Of a stretch of 64,000 nt of DNA, positions 13,778 to 27,701 are shown in pieces. The position numbers and the translations under genes were made by a program. The notes beneath the pieces were generated by a model, which made no database searches, was not told the DNA's origin, and saw only the letters and a program-made list of their open reading frames with translations. How positions within the stretch are numbered: the first letter of the stretch is position 1; each line of letters opens with the position of its first letter. The stretch comes from Datnioides undecimradiatus (lineage: Eukaryota > Chordata > Actinopteri > Lobotiformes > Datnioididae), in NCBI GenBank assembly GCA_008933995.1, contig WARS01000030.1:1211001-1275000 (forward strand), given 5' to 3'.

Positions 13778-13783
13778 TTTATT
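13778..13783 (-). terminator. AATAAA polyadenylation signal of atg10
   Basis: TTTATT on the plus strand reads AATAAA on the minus strand, about 163 nt past the atg10 stop codon. This is the first canonical hexamer I found downstream, and it gives a short 3' UTR. The assignment is by position only. Confidence 0.5.
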
Positions 13784-13945
13784 GTGTTTTTCATTTTTGC
13801 CAAAGAAACTGTCGATTAAATCAACAAACTAACAGACACTGGGGACCTCTGAGGGTTGCCCTCTTTGCCTGGTGTTATAATCCAGCCTCTGTGCAGAGAG
13901 GCTAACAGGGATGCAGACAGAGAGTGAAGCAGAGCAGGTAAGGCC

Positions 13946-14069
13946 TCAGTCTGGCTCGGTGCTGCTGGCTGAAGCTGCAGGATGGAGCTGGGTGCAGAAC
14001 TGCAGAGGGACATCCAGTCCCACCAGAGGACCCACCACACTGAGCCACAACACCACGTAGTTCACTGGC
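13946..14069 (-). CDS. atg10: atg10 coding exon 6 (residues 210-250 and stop)
   Basis: Reads PVNYVVLWLSVVGPLVGL and then DVPLQF, ending STEPD-stop (TGA at 13948-13946). It matches human 'NYITSWLSIVGPVVGLNLPL'. The acceptor is TGCAG|GCC, which completes Arg210. Confidence 0.94.
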
Positions 14070-14792
14070 CTGCACAGACCACACGCAAACACCCGGTTTC
14101 ATGAATTACAGAAAGACATCATATCCACTTGATGATGTCATATTTTAGATGTTGCATGAGTGTAATTGCAAATTTAGCTTCAACTTGATACAAACACTGT
14201 AAATGAATGCAGTTCTTCTGTGAACTGAAGCTCCTGATGCACAGTGTACCTACCGGTGTTGGTCCTGAGCCGCCTGCAGCACAGGCAGCATGAATTCCTC
14301 TGTTCTACAGGGGTGGAGCATGAAAAAAGGCTGACCCAGCAGGGGATGCTCCTAACACACACACAGAAGATGTCAGTGGAGCCTCAAAGAGGAGGAGGAT
14401 GATCATAAAGAAGATTGATGCATCTTTCCTGGTTTCACCTGCAAAGTGATTGTATTCAGAGGACTGTTCCGGAGTCGAAGCATGAAGTTGGGATGAACTG
14501 AGCTCCACACCTCCTCTAGTGACAGGCTCCTCCCCTCTGATGTGGTCACACACATGGAGCAAGGCAAAGCAAAGGCATCACACAGTTTGTCTCATATTTG
14601 AGTGTCAGTGTGCACGTCTAACCCCTCCCTCTGATGGTAGGTTTCATCTGTCTTCCAGTGTGATCATATGAAGCAGATACAAACACACAACCTGGTTGAT
14701 TTAGAGTATATCACAGCTTTAAAAAGAACCAAGACTCTCCTGTGGAACTGGAAGGGCAGAAATATAAAGCTAGAGTAGCAGTGAGTGAGTGA

Positions 14793-14858
<66 letters not shown>

Positions 14859-15694
14859 CGACTGTCACACAAGCAACTAACCCAGAGTGGAGGCTCTGAA
14901 ATAGAGCACAGGAGCACTATAGCTGCAGGAGTACAGGATGTGATACTCATACTGAAGCACCATGCTGCTGCCTCCAGACGCAGGACAGAGCCCATCATCT
15001 TCATCATCATCATCATCTATGTCGCTCTCGATGCTCTCAGCATCGACTAGGGCAGACTGTCGAGGGTGTGAGAAGGTGGAGACAGTGGTGAGGGTCCAGT
15101 GGTGTATGTCAGTGAATTCAATCTGTAGTTCATCTACGGAAGCCTGGAGTGAACTTTCATTTCAGAATGACCAAAGTTGTAGATGTGTGCGGATCAATAC
15201 TTGGATATTTTAATTAAAGGTTCGTTTTAATACTGGCTAACTGCTGATATTAATTCATATTTAATAAAGGCACTGATAGAAAAGAAAGCTATATATATAT
15301 ATATATATGATATAAATGTTGGCAGGTTTCCCTTCGCCGCTGAGTAGTTCACCTGTTCCATTTCCTGTCCCTGCTGATCAGGCAAAGAGTGACAGGAAGT
15401 CTGTGGCTCTGCCTCTGAGCTCGGTCCATCCTGGTTCCACTGTGAGCTTGAGTCAATGATGACTGACCTGAGAGCAGTCTTCTTCAGGTAGCCTTCCTCT
15501 GAACCCTGAACCCAGATCAGAAGCATTGACCACATTCACAGACCACGTACAGGCTCTGATGGTGACAGTGACAGCACAGACCTGCTCACCTGCACCGCTT
15601 CCCAGCTCCAGCCGTCTTTCAGCTGCTCTGACCGCTGCAACAGGAGCTGACAGTAGTGGTGGAAGCTGTGCTCATCCAGCCCACACACGCTCAT
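13946..15694 (-). CDS. atg10: ubiquitin-like-conjugating enzyme ATG10 (autophagy E2-like), six coding exons
   Basis: Joining exons 15694-15590, 15505-15353, 15056-14882, 14536-14439, 14351-14254 and 14069-13946 gives an uninterrupted 250-residue protein (human ATG10 is about 220). All five introns begin GT and end AG. ATG10 forms a thioester with ATG12 and transfers it to ATG5, a step needed for autophagosome growth in the cytosol. The N-terminal block resembles the human one (FHHYCQLL near residue 11, then WSWEAVQGSEEGY). The core has YEYHILYSCSYSAPVLYFRA (122-141), then EGRSLSLEEVW and EHPLLGQPFFMLHPC with the catalytic cysteine at 192. The tail has SVVGPLVGLDVPL. The start ATG has A at -3 after splicing. 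Residues 87-121 hold an acidic, low-complexity insert. I am very sure of family and exon set; the 5' UTR is less certain. Confidence 0.95.
14254..14351 (-). CDS. atg10: atg10 coding exon 5, catalytic (residues 178-209 plus two bases)
   Basis: Reads EHPLLGQPFFMLHPCRTEEF and then MLPVLQAAQDQH. The HPC motif contains the active-site cysteine (Cys192) that carries ATG12 as a thioester. The acceptor is TTAG|GAG and the donor CG|GTAGGT (phase 2). Confidence 0.95.
14439..14536 (-). CDS. atg10: atg10 coding exon 4 (Glu145 completed, to residue 177)
   Basis: Reads EGRSLSLEEVWSSVH and continues to NTITLQ, matching human 'DGRPLTLKDIWEGVH' and 'WDTITQQ'. The acceptor is ATCAG|AG, which completes a codon split after one base. 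The donor is CAG|GTGAAA. Confidence 0.93.
14797..14855. repeat. (GT)n microsatellite in atg10 intron 3
   Basis: About 29 GT units, preceded by (GAGT)n at 14782-14797. In the atg10 transcript it reads (CA)n, beginning 26 nt after the exon-3 donor. Probably length-polymorphic. Confidence 0.95.
14882..15056 (-). CDS. atg10: atg10 coding exon 3 (residues 87-144 plus one base)
   Basis: Carries an acidic run (residues 98-107, mostly Asp, from GAT repeats) and then the strongly conserved YEYHILYSCSYSAPVLYFRA block. The acceptor is GACAG|TCT. The donor GTTAGT is weak at position +3. A (CA)n repeat follows 26 nt downstream. Confidence 0.93.
15290..15308. repeat. (TA)n microsatellite in atg10 intron 2
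   Basis: About nine TA units within the intron between coding exons 2 and 3. Confidence 0.9.
15353..15505 (-). CDS. atg10: atg10 coding exon 2 (residues 36-86)
   Basis: Reads GSEEGYLKKTALRSVII and ends QGQEMEQ. The acceptor is TTCAG|GGT and the donor CAG|GTGAAC. It matches the human 'CSDGYMCK' region and then diverges. The intron before it is only 84 bp. Confidence 0.92.
15590..15694 (-). CDS. atg10: atg10 coding exon 1 (residues 1-35)
   Basis: Begins MSVCGLDEHSFHHYC and ends at WEAVQ. The acceptor TTGCAG lies two bases before the ATG, so an upstream untranslated exon is implied. The donor is CAG|GTGAGC (phase 0). Confidence 0.93.
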
Positions 15695-16382
15695 CTCTGC
15701 AAGGGGACATGGTGGTGGTGGGGGGGGTTAATGTGAAACCAGGAAGGTCTGATCTTTTTAATACAGAATCAGACATAACATACTCAGTGATACATGTAAT
15801 GCCAGGTTGTGTCAGATGTGCAGAGATGACAATGAGTTGCAGCAGGTACACCTGCCACTATATGATCTGAGATTAACTGTGCAGTGAGAAAGCAAAAGCC
15901 ACAGCTACCAACCGCACGCAGCATGGCAGCTACATGTCACCAGTTTATACAAGAATGGGTCTGCAGGAAAAAAGGTTTCAAATAGAAAAGTTATGCCATA
16001 GAACACCGGAGCAATGTACACAATGCTTTCTGCTGCTCGATCAGCAGCGGCGCAGATGTTGGAGTCTGACCTGTTGTCTGCTGTGTCTCTGTGCAGCATT
16101 AGCCATTAGCTGTGTGCCAACTCCGAGCTCCCACTTCTGCAGTTTCACAGATGATCAGATAAAACCTCTGAACTAGACTCTGTAAATCGCGCTGCCGCTG
16201 CTGTTTGATTCTGCAGCCCGTTCAGTACGATCTTCTTCGGGATGAACGGAACGGCTTTACGTAGCGGGATGTTCCCTGCGGGGGACGGGATGTTGCGTGG
16301 GCCATTCTGAAACACGACACAATGACAAGACGCCAGACACTGAGTTTTACAATGCTGTGCTTTCCTACAGAGTATCGCTTAC

Positions 16383-16445
16383 TGCTAGAAGACTGGTGTT
16401 GAAGTGTGAGCGTAGAGTGCAGAGCCAGTGATTCACTTCCGGGTC
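16383..16445 (-). other. candidate untranslated first exon of atg10
   Basis: A strong donor, TCTAGCA|GTAAGC, lies at 16383/16382 on the minus strand about 690 nt upstream of the atg10 start exon, whose acceptor sits just before the ATG. Splicing to 15696 would give AGCAAGATGA at the start codon. The right end is a guess placed near the ETS site. A second possible leader exon starts after TTTCAG at 16308-16307; it holds a short ATG frame of 27 codons. Confidence 0.45.
16434..16442 (-). promoter_or_regulatory. ETS/GABP-type site at the atg10 promoter
   Basis: CACTTCCGG on the plus strand reads CCGGAAGTG on the minus strand, the ETS/GABPA core typical of housekeeping promoters and often found at the transcription start. 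It sits by the inferred atg10 first exon. Confidence 0.5.
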
Positions 16446-16451
16446 CTGTGA

Positions 16452-16598
16452 TCACATGACTATCTCCGTCAGCTTTTAAAGCTATTAGCCTTTATATTTA
16501 TCTCAACAAACTCATACCGATTGATTTAAGATCAGCAATAATCTGATGCCGAGACACGTGTTTACAATATGTTGATTTCATTCACGTGTCGTCACATG
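16452..16598. promoter_or_regulatory. E-box cluster upstream of atg10 (MiT/TFEB-like sites)
   Basis: Four E-box-type sites fall in about 150 bp: TCACATGA (16452-16459, an M-box on the minus strand), CACGTG (16555-16560), CACGTG within TTCACGTGTC (16583-16588) and CACATG (16593-16598). TFEB/MITF factors bind CACGTG and TCATGTGA sites in lysosome and autophagy genes. Control of atg10 by them is inferred. Confidence 0.4.
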
Positions 16599-16599
16599 G

Positions 16600-17456
16600 T
16601 CTCTGGAGCTGGTGCTGATCGTGTTGTTTGTGGTTTCAAACGCTAGGTGGCAGCAAACACAACACGAGCTGCAGCTCGAGCAGAACAGGCACCTGGAGAA
16701 ATGAGTGTACAGCAGCACACAGCATCACTCTCAGAGGCAGCTTTAACGGTGTGTGAACAAACACATGCAATCTGACCTGATTGCGTTCACTGTTGAACAC
16801 GAGGTTATTATAAAAACTATAATTCACTGGAGACATAGAGATTAAAATCATGACAACAGCAGTTATTAAAGTAAGGTAAAATAAACAACAATACTTACAA
16901 ATAGATGAAAAAAAGATACATATAAATATACCAAAAATATGCTTTACAGAAAAAGCAACAATAAATAAATACATAACAACATATACTGTCTGCATACAAG
17001 TCAAAAGTTTCTGTGAATTGTAAACAACAGAATTAAAACATGGACATACATGAAGTGGGAGGATGCATGTCTACATGAAGCATACACTGTGTGCAGGACT
17101 TTGATAACATTTGACAGTAATGGCTTGTATATACCCGTTAAGGCCATCACTGACGCCCACCCCATGTGTTTAACTTGTTAGTGTTCTTCTGTCTTCCAAG
17201 CAGTCTGTGTGGTCCCAGTGTACAGATGCTCCTCCCACTTCCTGACTGGGGGGAGCTGGTATGTTACTGTGCTGTTGCTGGTTTTGAGAAGGTGTTAGAT
17301 GTCTTTAAGGTGAACTGAGGCACCGGTTTACTACTTGGTTTACTTACAGGTACTATACCTGTATTCCAGCTGGATCACCGGACTGGACAGACTGAGCAGG
17401 GGTACACTTCTTTATTGTGTTTATGTTTCTGGATCAGCTTAGGCGGTGAGGCTGGG
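16600..17456. other. no gene seen
   Basis: AT-rich flank upstream of the atg10 promoter. No exon or named repeat recognised on either strand. Confidence 0.45.
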
Positions 17457-17645
17457 AGGGGCAGCTGTGGCTCAGGGGTAGAACATGTTGTCCACTTTCA
17501 AAAGACTGGCACCTCGATCCTCCATCTCCTCTGGGCTCCATCGCAGAATGTCCCCTGGCAAGACACTGAACCTGGTGGCTGTCTCATGGGTGTGTAAATG
17601 AGTGTGGGTGTTAACTTCCTCTCTGATGAGCAGATGCCATCAGCG
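17457..17645 (+). repeat. tRNA-derived SINE, truncated copy
   Basis: The head 'ggggcagctgtggctcaggggtagaac' (about 17459-17485) contains a Pol III A-box, TGGCTCAGGGG. A degraded B-box follows near 17513-17524, then 'ggcaagacactgaacctggtggctgt' and 'gatgagcagatgccatcag'. It is the same family as 1845-2110 and keeps the head that copy has lost, while lacking the 3' tail. Confidence 0.75.
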
Positions 17646-19810
17646 TACTAATGTGTCATCATTTTCATTTTAGTTTCTTTTAGACACTCACCTTGTGTTT
17701 TAAGAGGCCTTTTCTCTGTATTGTGCCCAGAATCATTCCTTGTAAATAAAAAAATGAAAACTTTAACTACAACTGATTTTATTTTGCTTCCTATTCACTT
17801 AATTATAAACATAAATTTAAATTTAAAAAATGACATAATAAAGAAATTAGAGTTAGAGTCAGTTTCTACAGTTACTCTGAAATGCTGTTTGACTTGGAGC
17901 ATTTTTTGCCAATCCCCTTCTTAGTTGGATTGACAGCTCCAGGGCCTCTGCCTGAACTGATGACTAAGCTCCACTTAGGAGCTTGGGGGAGTGGATCCCA
18001 GAAACCTGACCGGTTTCCAGAGCAGACGCGGTGCTGTCGATCGGGGGCTTCTCCCAAGGTCCACTGTGAACTCCACAGTTTGGTTTAGCTTCAGGTTGTT
18101 CTAACCACACAAGAGGAGCAGCTGTTCACACTCCAGTTTGTGCAGATCCATGAGGCAGATGATGTGTCAGCAACTTTTCTCTGAAGCATTAAAACAATTT
18201 TGTCTTGTCAGGAATTATTAGCCTGGAATGCCCAGAATGATGTGTGACCAAGACCCACAAATCCTAGAAAACCTGCTAAATGAATACTATCCTATTAAAT
18301 GCCAGAAGCTACATGTTGCGTGGTACATTAGTGATCACTATCCCCTCATTACAGCAACAACCTGCAGATTGGTTAAGGTCAGAATTAAGATCATCTTTGG
18401 GGACTTCCTAAACCTTGGTATTAGCATCTGGGTGGTGCAGGGCTTGCAGACAGAGGAGACTGAATTCGAGACCACTATCCAAGGTGATCCGTCGGCATGT
18501 GTGTCCAATAAACCCAGCGTTTCCCTGGCTCTCTGGAAGGAGACCAGCACACTTCTTCTTGCTTGAGCAGAAATCCAACCAGGTCCTCCATATCTAGTCT
18601 AATATCTCATGGACCTCGCGGCCTCAGGTGCACTGCAGCTGAATCGGATTCCTCGGGAACCTGCAGTGAACAATCTTGCAGAACCCAATGCACAAGTCTC
18701 ACACTAACTTTCAAGGCATTGTTTTGTTGGCATTATTTACTTTAAAAGTGAAAATAGAATAAAGAATTATTAAAAAAGTTTGTCATTACTGTCTGGCTGC
18801 TGACTAATATATACAGAGTAGCTAGGGGTGGTATGAGACATGGACACTGGACCCGAGAAAGTTCAGAACCCTTGAGCTAGACGCTGTTATCCAAATTGAG
18901 TATGCTATTATGGCATGTATGCTGGAATGAATTATTTAACACCAGCCAAATATTGCTAAGTAGTGTTAGCATTAGCAGCTAACGGGCCATAGTTCCACAC
19001 AAGTGGACAAAATATGAAACTTTCACATTTTTATCAAACCTAAAGGGATGAAATTCTGATCAATAAAGTGTCAGTTTATGGTATTTGTGGCTGTCTGTCT
19101 TGTAAGAGCCTGTGCCGTAAGATCCTGGACTTTTAAATGGGATCATTTTAATAAACATATCCCAGCCCTGTTCATTGTTTTAGGTTCTGTCTCACTCAGT
19201 CAGTTACCTAATGATGATGCCTGCAGGGACCCGAGGCTGAATCAAAATATCCAGAGTTCCCCGCCTCCTTGGAAACACCCTGGTCTACAGATAAAACAAT
19301 AGTTACACTCACATGACTCTCTGCAGACTTTGCTGGGAAAATGACCCATAATCCATGAAGATTGTACATATTTATGTGGTGAGATTTGATAATTCAAATA
19401 CAGAGGCTGAGGCTGAATATTGAGGTATTTGTTGTTTTATGCCACAGTGTAAGGAACCTCTGTGGAGGTTTAATGTGAATATAACAGTCTACTTTAATGC
19501 AATAGTATTTTAATGCATCCTAACTTCATATTTATATATTGCAGCCGACCTTGCGCATATCACATCAGTATCAGTTAGCCTCAGCGCCCTGACGTTATGA
19601 TAATCAACATGTCATGAGAGGTTTAAGGTTTAGAGGTTTAGGACGCACGTCAGGAGGGTGCACTTTAGTATACACTTCTCTGGAAACGCAGGAAATTCGT
19701 TTTGCCTTCATTCTGGGATTCCCACACGTGGTCACAGAGGCCAGTGTTGAGCAAAAGTCACACAGCCTCACTTAGATGGAAAAAACATCAGTGACAAGAG
19801 ATGGCAAAAG
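17646..19810. other. no gene confidently seen
   Basis: Intergenic. A minus-strand frame around 17900-18057 looks mildly codon-like (APKWSLVISSGRGPG) but matches nothing I know. Confidence 0.4.
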
Positions 19811-22800
19811 AAGCCATTTATTGAAATAATCAAAAGAAACTAAACATGAACATGTTTTTTTTATTATTCAATCAAGCAAAATATAACAGTTTCCACGTCG
19901 AAAAAACAGTCAACACTAAGTCTCTGAAACATCCTGCCCAGTCTGATCAGGCAGGTCTGTACCGAGTGCAAAGAACACAACAGCAGTTTTTTTTTTGTTC
20001 AGAATCTTTTGTAACACATAAACCTTCAGACAGAGAAAAACTGAAATCCAACACATTGCCTTTTTTTTTTAAAATCAAATATATACATTTGTTTCTTACA
20101 GCATTTACATATAGAAGAAAAAGTAAAAACGATGCAATTACCACAGAAGAACTCAATGCAAAGATTAAAAAAAAAAACAAACAAAAGTAAAACACCATGT
20201 AGACAGAAGTGAAACTGAAGCGTGATGATGCTGCCAGGACAGTACAATATTGTCTTTGTTAATGCTGACAGTAAGAAGCAACAGGGTCTCCTGGGTTCCA
20301 AAAGGGGATGTCACTGGGAAGACACATGGGAATGACAGATCAGGGTATTAAGACAGGAACATGCTAGCACAGCCCTGAGCTCAGAGCAAGGGGAAGGGGG
20401 GTGAGTAGTATTCCCAGCTGGATTCACTTCACTTCCTCTTCCAAAAGTCTACTTAAGGAGGAAGGGTGGGATCAAAAATGGAAACTTCCTACAACTCCCA
20501 AATTGCTCAGCAAATATTCTTCAATTCTCTCGTTAACACAAGTCAACTTCGTGAACACTGGTGGCAGGTCAGTGTTCACTGCGCAATCAAGGCATGTCAA
20601 GGCCCGATTTAAGCCATACTGATACTTTTTAATTATCATTCATCCTAAAATTAATGAGTAGTTCAATGGGTTATGGTTACAGTGTTTTTTAAAGACAGGT
20701 TTGTAATCTCATAATCTGCATTAAAAAAAACCATATAACTGTCGTAATCATAGATACTACAGCTGCCTTAGATGCTGATGCTTCCATGCCACCAATATCA
20801 TCAAAGTTGTGTTTTGCTGATGCGGCATGTTTTGCAGTGAGGTGAAGTAAGCCCAGCGGGGGTTGTTGCTGTTGTTGGACACGCGAAAGCAGACCTGCTC
20901 CACAGATTCAAAGGTGAAGTCAAGGAGAGAGGTGAGGCAGACACATACACTGACAACTGGTAGACACTGACTGAGGCTCTGCATTCACACCAATATGGCT
21001 TCAGGCCTTGAGACATGTCAGCAACGTGAAGACGTGTAGACGGGGATAAGGGTGGAGGTGAGTTCTGTAACGTTCCTCGCACCTTCATTTTCAGGGAACA
21101 CATAAGGGTAAAGCAACAGGTTTCTGCCTGTGGCTGGCTCTGAGGACAGACAGGGAGGTGGAGAAGGAGAAAACGGAGTTGCGGGCGTCAACAACGTGTT
21201 TGTCATATACGCAGCCGAAATCTTCTGCATGTGGTCGTAGGATGTGATCTACAGTATACACAACTATAAACACCCTAAATCTTTAGAGGCATTTTTGAGA
21301 AAACGCTGACATAAAATGACCACAGCCTCCCGCCCACCTTCCTATGCTATACTGTTCTGTAATATGTCCTGTAATGGTGAAGAGACAGCTTTATAAGTAT
21401 TGCTTTCAGTGTACGTTTATAGTGCCAGGTGGTCTACAGAATCACAGAGTTTTACGAACATTGTTTTGAACGGAGAGTTTTGGTGCCCTGCTTCAGATGT
21501 CGTTCATTTAAAAACTTCCAATGATCATCTCTTTTGAAGGCAACTTGTAAAAATCAGGACTTTTCTGGTTCTTCAGCCTTTGAGTTGTCTCATAGGTGCA
21601 CATCGATTTGGATTTCACTGCTGAAAAATAAAGGAATTCAAGGCATGTGTAATATGTGAAAAGAGTTTGTGTGTTAGACGACTTTAGCACCTGTGGTTTG
21701 ATATGGATGCTGGTCTTCTACCATCGCCACAACTGGACCCATAAACTAACCCGTCAAACACCCTGCTGAAGTGTTGAGTACAGTGGTGCCTTGACTTACG
21801 AGTTTAATTCGTTCCGTGACGGAACTTGTAACTCAAATTACTTTTATGTCAAATCAATTTTCCCCATTGAAATGAATTGAAATGGTTCGTAACCCGAATT
21901 TAAACTCGCAACTCAATCGGCCGAGAGATGGCTTGTATCTCGAAAGACTCGTTAGTTGGGACGCTCGTAAGTCAAGGTACCAGTGTATTAAAGAGACAAA
22001 AGATGCAGTCGGGGAAACACACCATCTGAAGAACCTGATAGAGACACCAGCATGCAGAGTATGCTTCACCTAGGGTCATTTTAGAAGTTTGGTTTTGAAG
22101 TCTTTATTTCAAATTGTCTTTCAGTCAAGTTTTTATAGCTTGCTAAACCCTGTAGCTTTCTGATTATTACTGATATAACAAAAGTAAATCTATATGAAAA
22201 GCCGGCAGTAGTGTAGCTTATAGTGGAAAGAACTAATGTTAATGGTGCACTTTCCATGTGGAATATCAACTAGCATGATGAGTTTTCCCAGATGTTGGTG
22301 GTGTGAGGGGACAGCCGTCTCAATCCACCATATCTAATGCTATGTTCAGAAGACATATAGATCCCTGTCATCAATTTAATACGAGTTTATACTTTGATTT
22401 CATGTTATATCTATCAACACCAAATCCTGTGGATCACATTTTCAGAAACTGGCAACGGGGCCAGTCGTAGTGCAGTTATTATACTGTGCAGTTGGTCGGG
22501 GTTTGAATGGCAACAGGCATAAGAGGACCATATTAACCTGGCAAATGCACCAGAATTCATTTAAAGTGAAAAAAGGCACAGTGAGACAGTGAAATGAGTA
22601 TTCTGCCTCATAGAATATCAGATATGTTTAACAACATTTAATTTAATTTATTTTAATGGACCAAAAAGCCCCCAAATCGTCATCATTTGAATCATAAGTA
22701 TCAGAGTTCTTATCACTGTGGAACAGCCTCCACCGCAGGACACAAAAACTCTCCAGTGACATGTTTGTTTTTGATAAATGATATGATACTGTGGCCTTAA

Positions 22801-24397
22801 TGCTGTATGGATAAGTATGCTTGAGAGATTATAGTATTATTTACCATGTGTGTATCTGTCCGAATCACTGTATCAGTGTCCTGTCTAGTTCATCACTTTG
22901 TCGTTGCACATTCCAAGGCCTTCATTTAGCAATTTCAGTTTCAAATCTCAAAGAAAACTAGCTTACCACCCTTTGTGCGTCGTGAGTTTCTCTATATTTT
23001 GCCATGTCGCAATGATGCATTGATAACCTAATCTTTGTAATCAGTGAAGTTAGTGCTGAATTGTTTGGTTATTCCCTAAACAGTCAACTATAACAAACAT
23101 CCAGAAACTTCACTGGGCTGACTTTGTTACAGTTGCACAGTTTACCAGCGTCACTGACTTTCCAAGAGTTCAGCTCTGTTTCACAAAGATGCCAGGACCA
23201 ACGTTTGTTTGAACTGAGACATCAAAAATCATGTCAGATAGGCCTTTCTCAAAGCACGCATTTTGACTTGTCATTGCAGGACGAGCCCAGGTGAAACTAA
23301 CAGCGTCCAAAGTGCCACTGAGTCGGCATGGACAGTAGCAAAAGCCTGGAGCTAGCAGACCTACATACTCTGTGTTTGATAACCACACTTAAATATTTGT
23401 TTCATGTTGGGTATTGGGACATTAGAGGGCTGTTTGCTGGATATTCAAGGTATCGTTCAATTGTGAAACGTAGATCAAAGTGTTTGATCTGTAATGAATT
23501 CAAGATCTGAACAGTATGGGTCATGCTGTGCATTGTGTTCAAGCAGGAGGCGTCTGTAAATTGCACTGCATTTTCACTTTGATCTATCAGTAAGCTAGGC
23601 TATTGCGGGTCTCTTTGCAAATGTGAACTGTGTCCTGGTACTTTTCAGGTCGGAGATGATGGAGCAGGGGTTGAAGTTGTGTGGATTGTGAGACGCTTAA
23701 AAACCAAATACATGGCGCTCACATCTCACTTTAACCTTAAGTTATTTCTGTAAGTGGGCAGTACTGGAAGGAAGATGATGTTCCAAATCATGATCCCACT
23801 TCAAACCCTTTTTCAACTGTATCCTACTTTTTGAAACACCTGCCGCTGAGCACATTGTGGGTGATGATTCAGGAGATGTGAAACCAGGCTATACCTGAAC
23901 GAAATGTTGGTCGGTACCTCTGCTGGACAAGCCAAAATGTTCTGAGAAAGGCCTACAACCCTTTGTAGCGTAGCGGTCACTTTATGGGTCCTTGGACAAT
24001 CGTAGTGCATTTCGCTCTTGCTGCTCAAAAAAAGCTAACAGACTTTGTCTGTCAGGATTATACAGTGTCCATAGAGAAACGTCTAATTAACTAGCTAGTT
24101 TTCAATACATGCCCCATGTTTGTCCCTCCAGACTGTTCACATGACTGTCCGAGTTGTATCCTTTAGCTTAGTCCTTAGTGTTCATGTTCATGAATTGTCT
24201 GTCTCTTACCTAGATTGTGTTAGACTTGCAGGACCTTCTCATCCGTTCACCCATCCATCTATACTTTCTGATAAATTCTCAGTTCAGCCCCACAATCAAA
24301 GTCTCCAAACCTGTGAGAAATTCTGGTCCATGTACCGATTGTGAAACACGGGGCAGTTTTTTCAATACAGTACATCCACTCCACCGTAGTGTGTGTC
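19811..24397 (-). other. probable 3' UTR and 3' flank of fam110b
   Basis: This lies directly downstream of the fam110b stop. AATAAA hexamers on the minus strand occur near 22652, 22107, 19860 and 19820. The A/T-run-rich stretch at 19800-20200 looks like a transcript 3' end, but I cannot say which signal is used. It includes the MITE at 21781-21985 and two codon-biased open segments (see findings). Confidence 0.3.
21781..21985. mobile_element. 205-bp Tc1/mariner-type MITE
   Basis: Terminal inverted repeats begin CAGTGGTGCCTTGACTTACG on the left and CACTGGTACCTTGACTTACG on the reverse-complemented right end, with two mismatches. A TA dinucleotide flanks each side (21779-21780 and 21986-21987), as expected of TA target-site duplication. 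There is no coding capacity. An inner palindrome, TTCCGTGACGGAA, is present near 21812. The element is non-autonomous. Confidence 0.85.
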
Positions 24398-27583
<3,186 letters not shown>

Positions 27584-27701
27584 GGCAACGAGGCGACTGG
27601 GGTGGCCGGCCGTGGTGGCAATGGGTATGGGGGGATTGACAGAGGGCGGGGGCACCAGAGGACCCCCAAAACATGAAGACACAAGGTGGAGAAGAGAAAG
27701 T
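27584..27701 (-). other. 5' UTR part of the first fam110b coding exon, with overlapping uORF
   Basis: A pyrimidine-rich acceptor, TTCATCTCTTTCTAG, ends at 27702. Within the leader an out-of-frame ATG (27674-27672) opens a 42-codon frame that runs past the main start and stops at 27548-27546. Confidence 0.4.

Noticed and set aside
14793-15050. Frame starting with a Cys/Val repeat run
   Set aside because: Created by the (GT)n microsatellite and antisense to atg10 exon 3.
16222-16306. Minus-strand stretch after TTTCAG reading NIPSPAGNIPLRKAVPF
   Set aside because: Could be an exon, but no family is recognised and it fits equally well as atg10 leader sequence.
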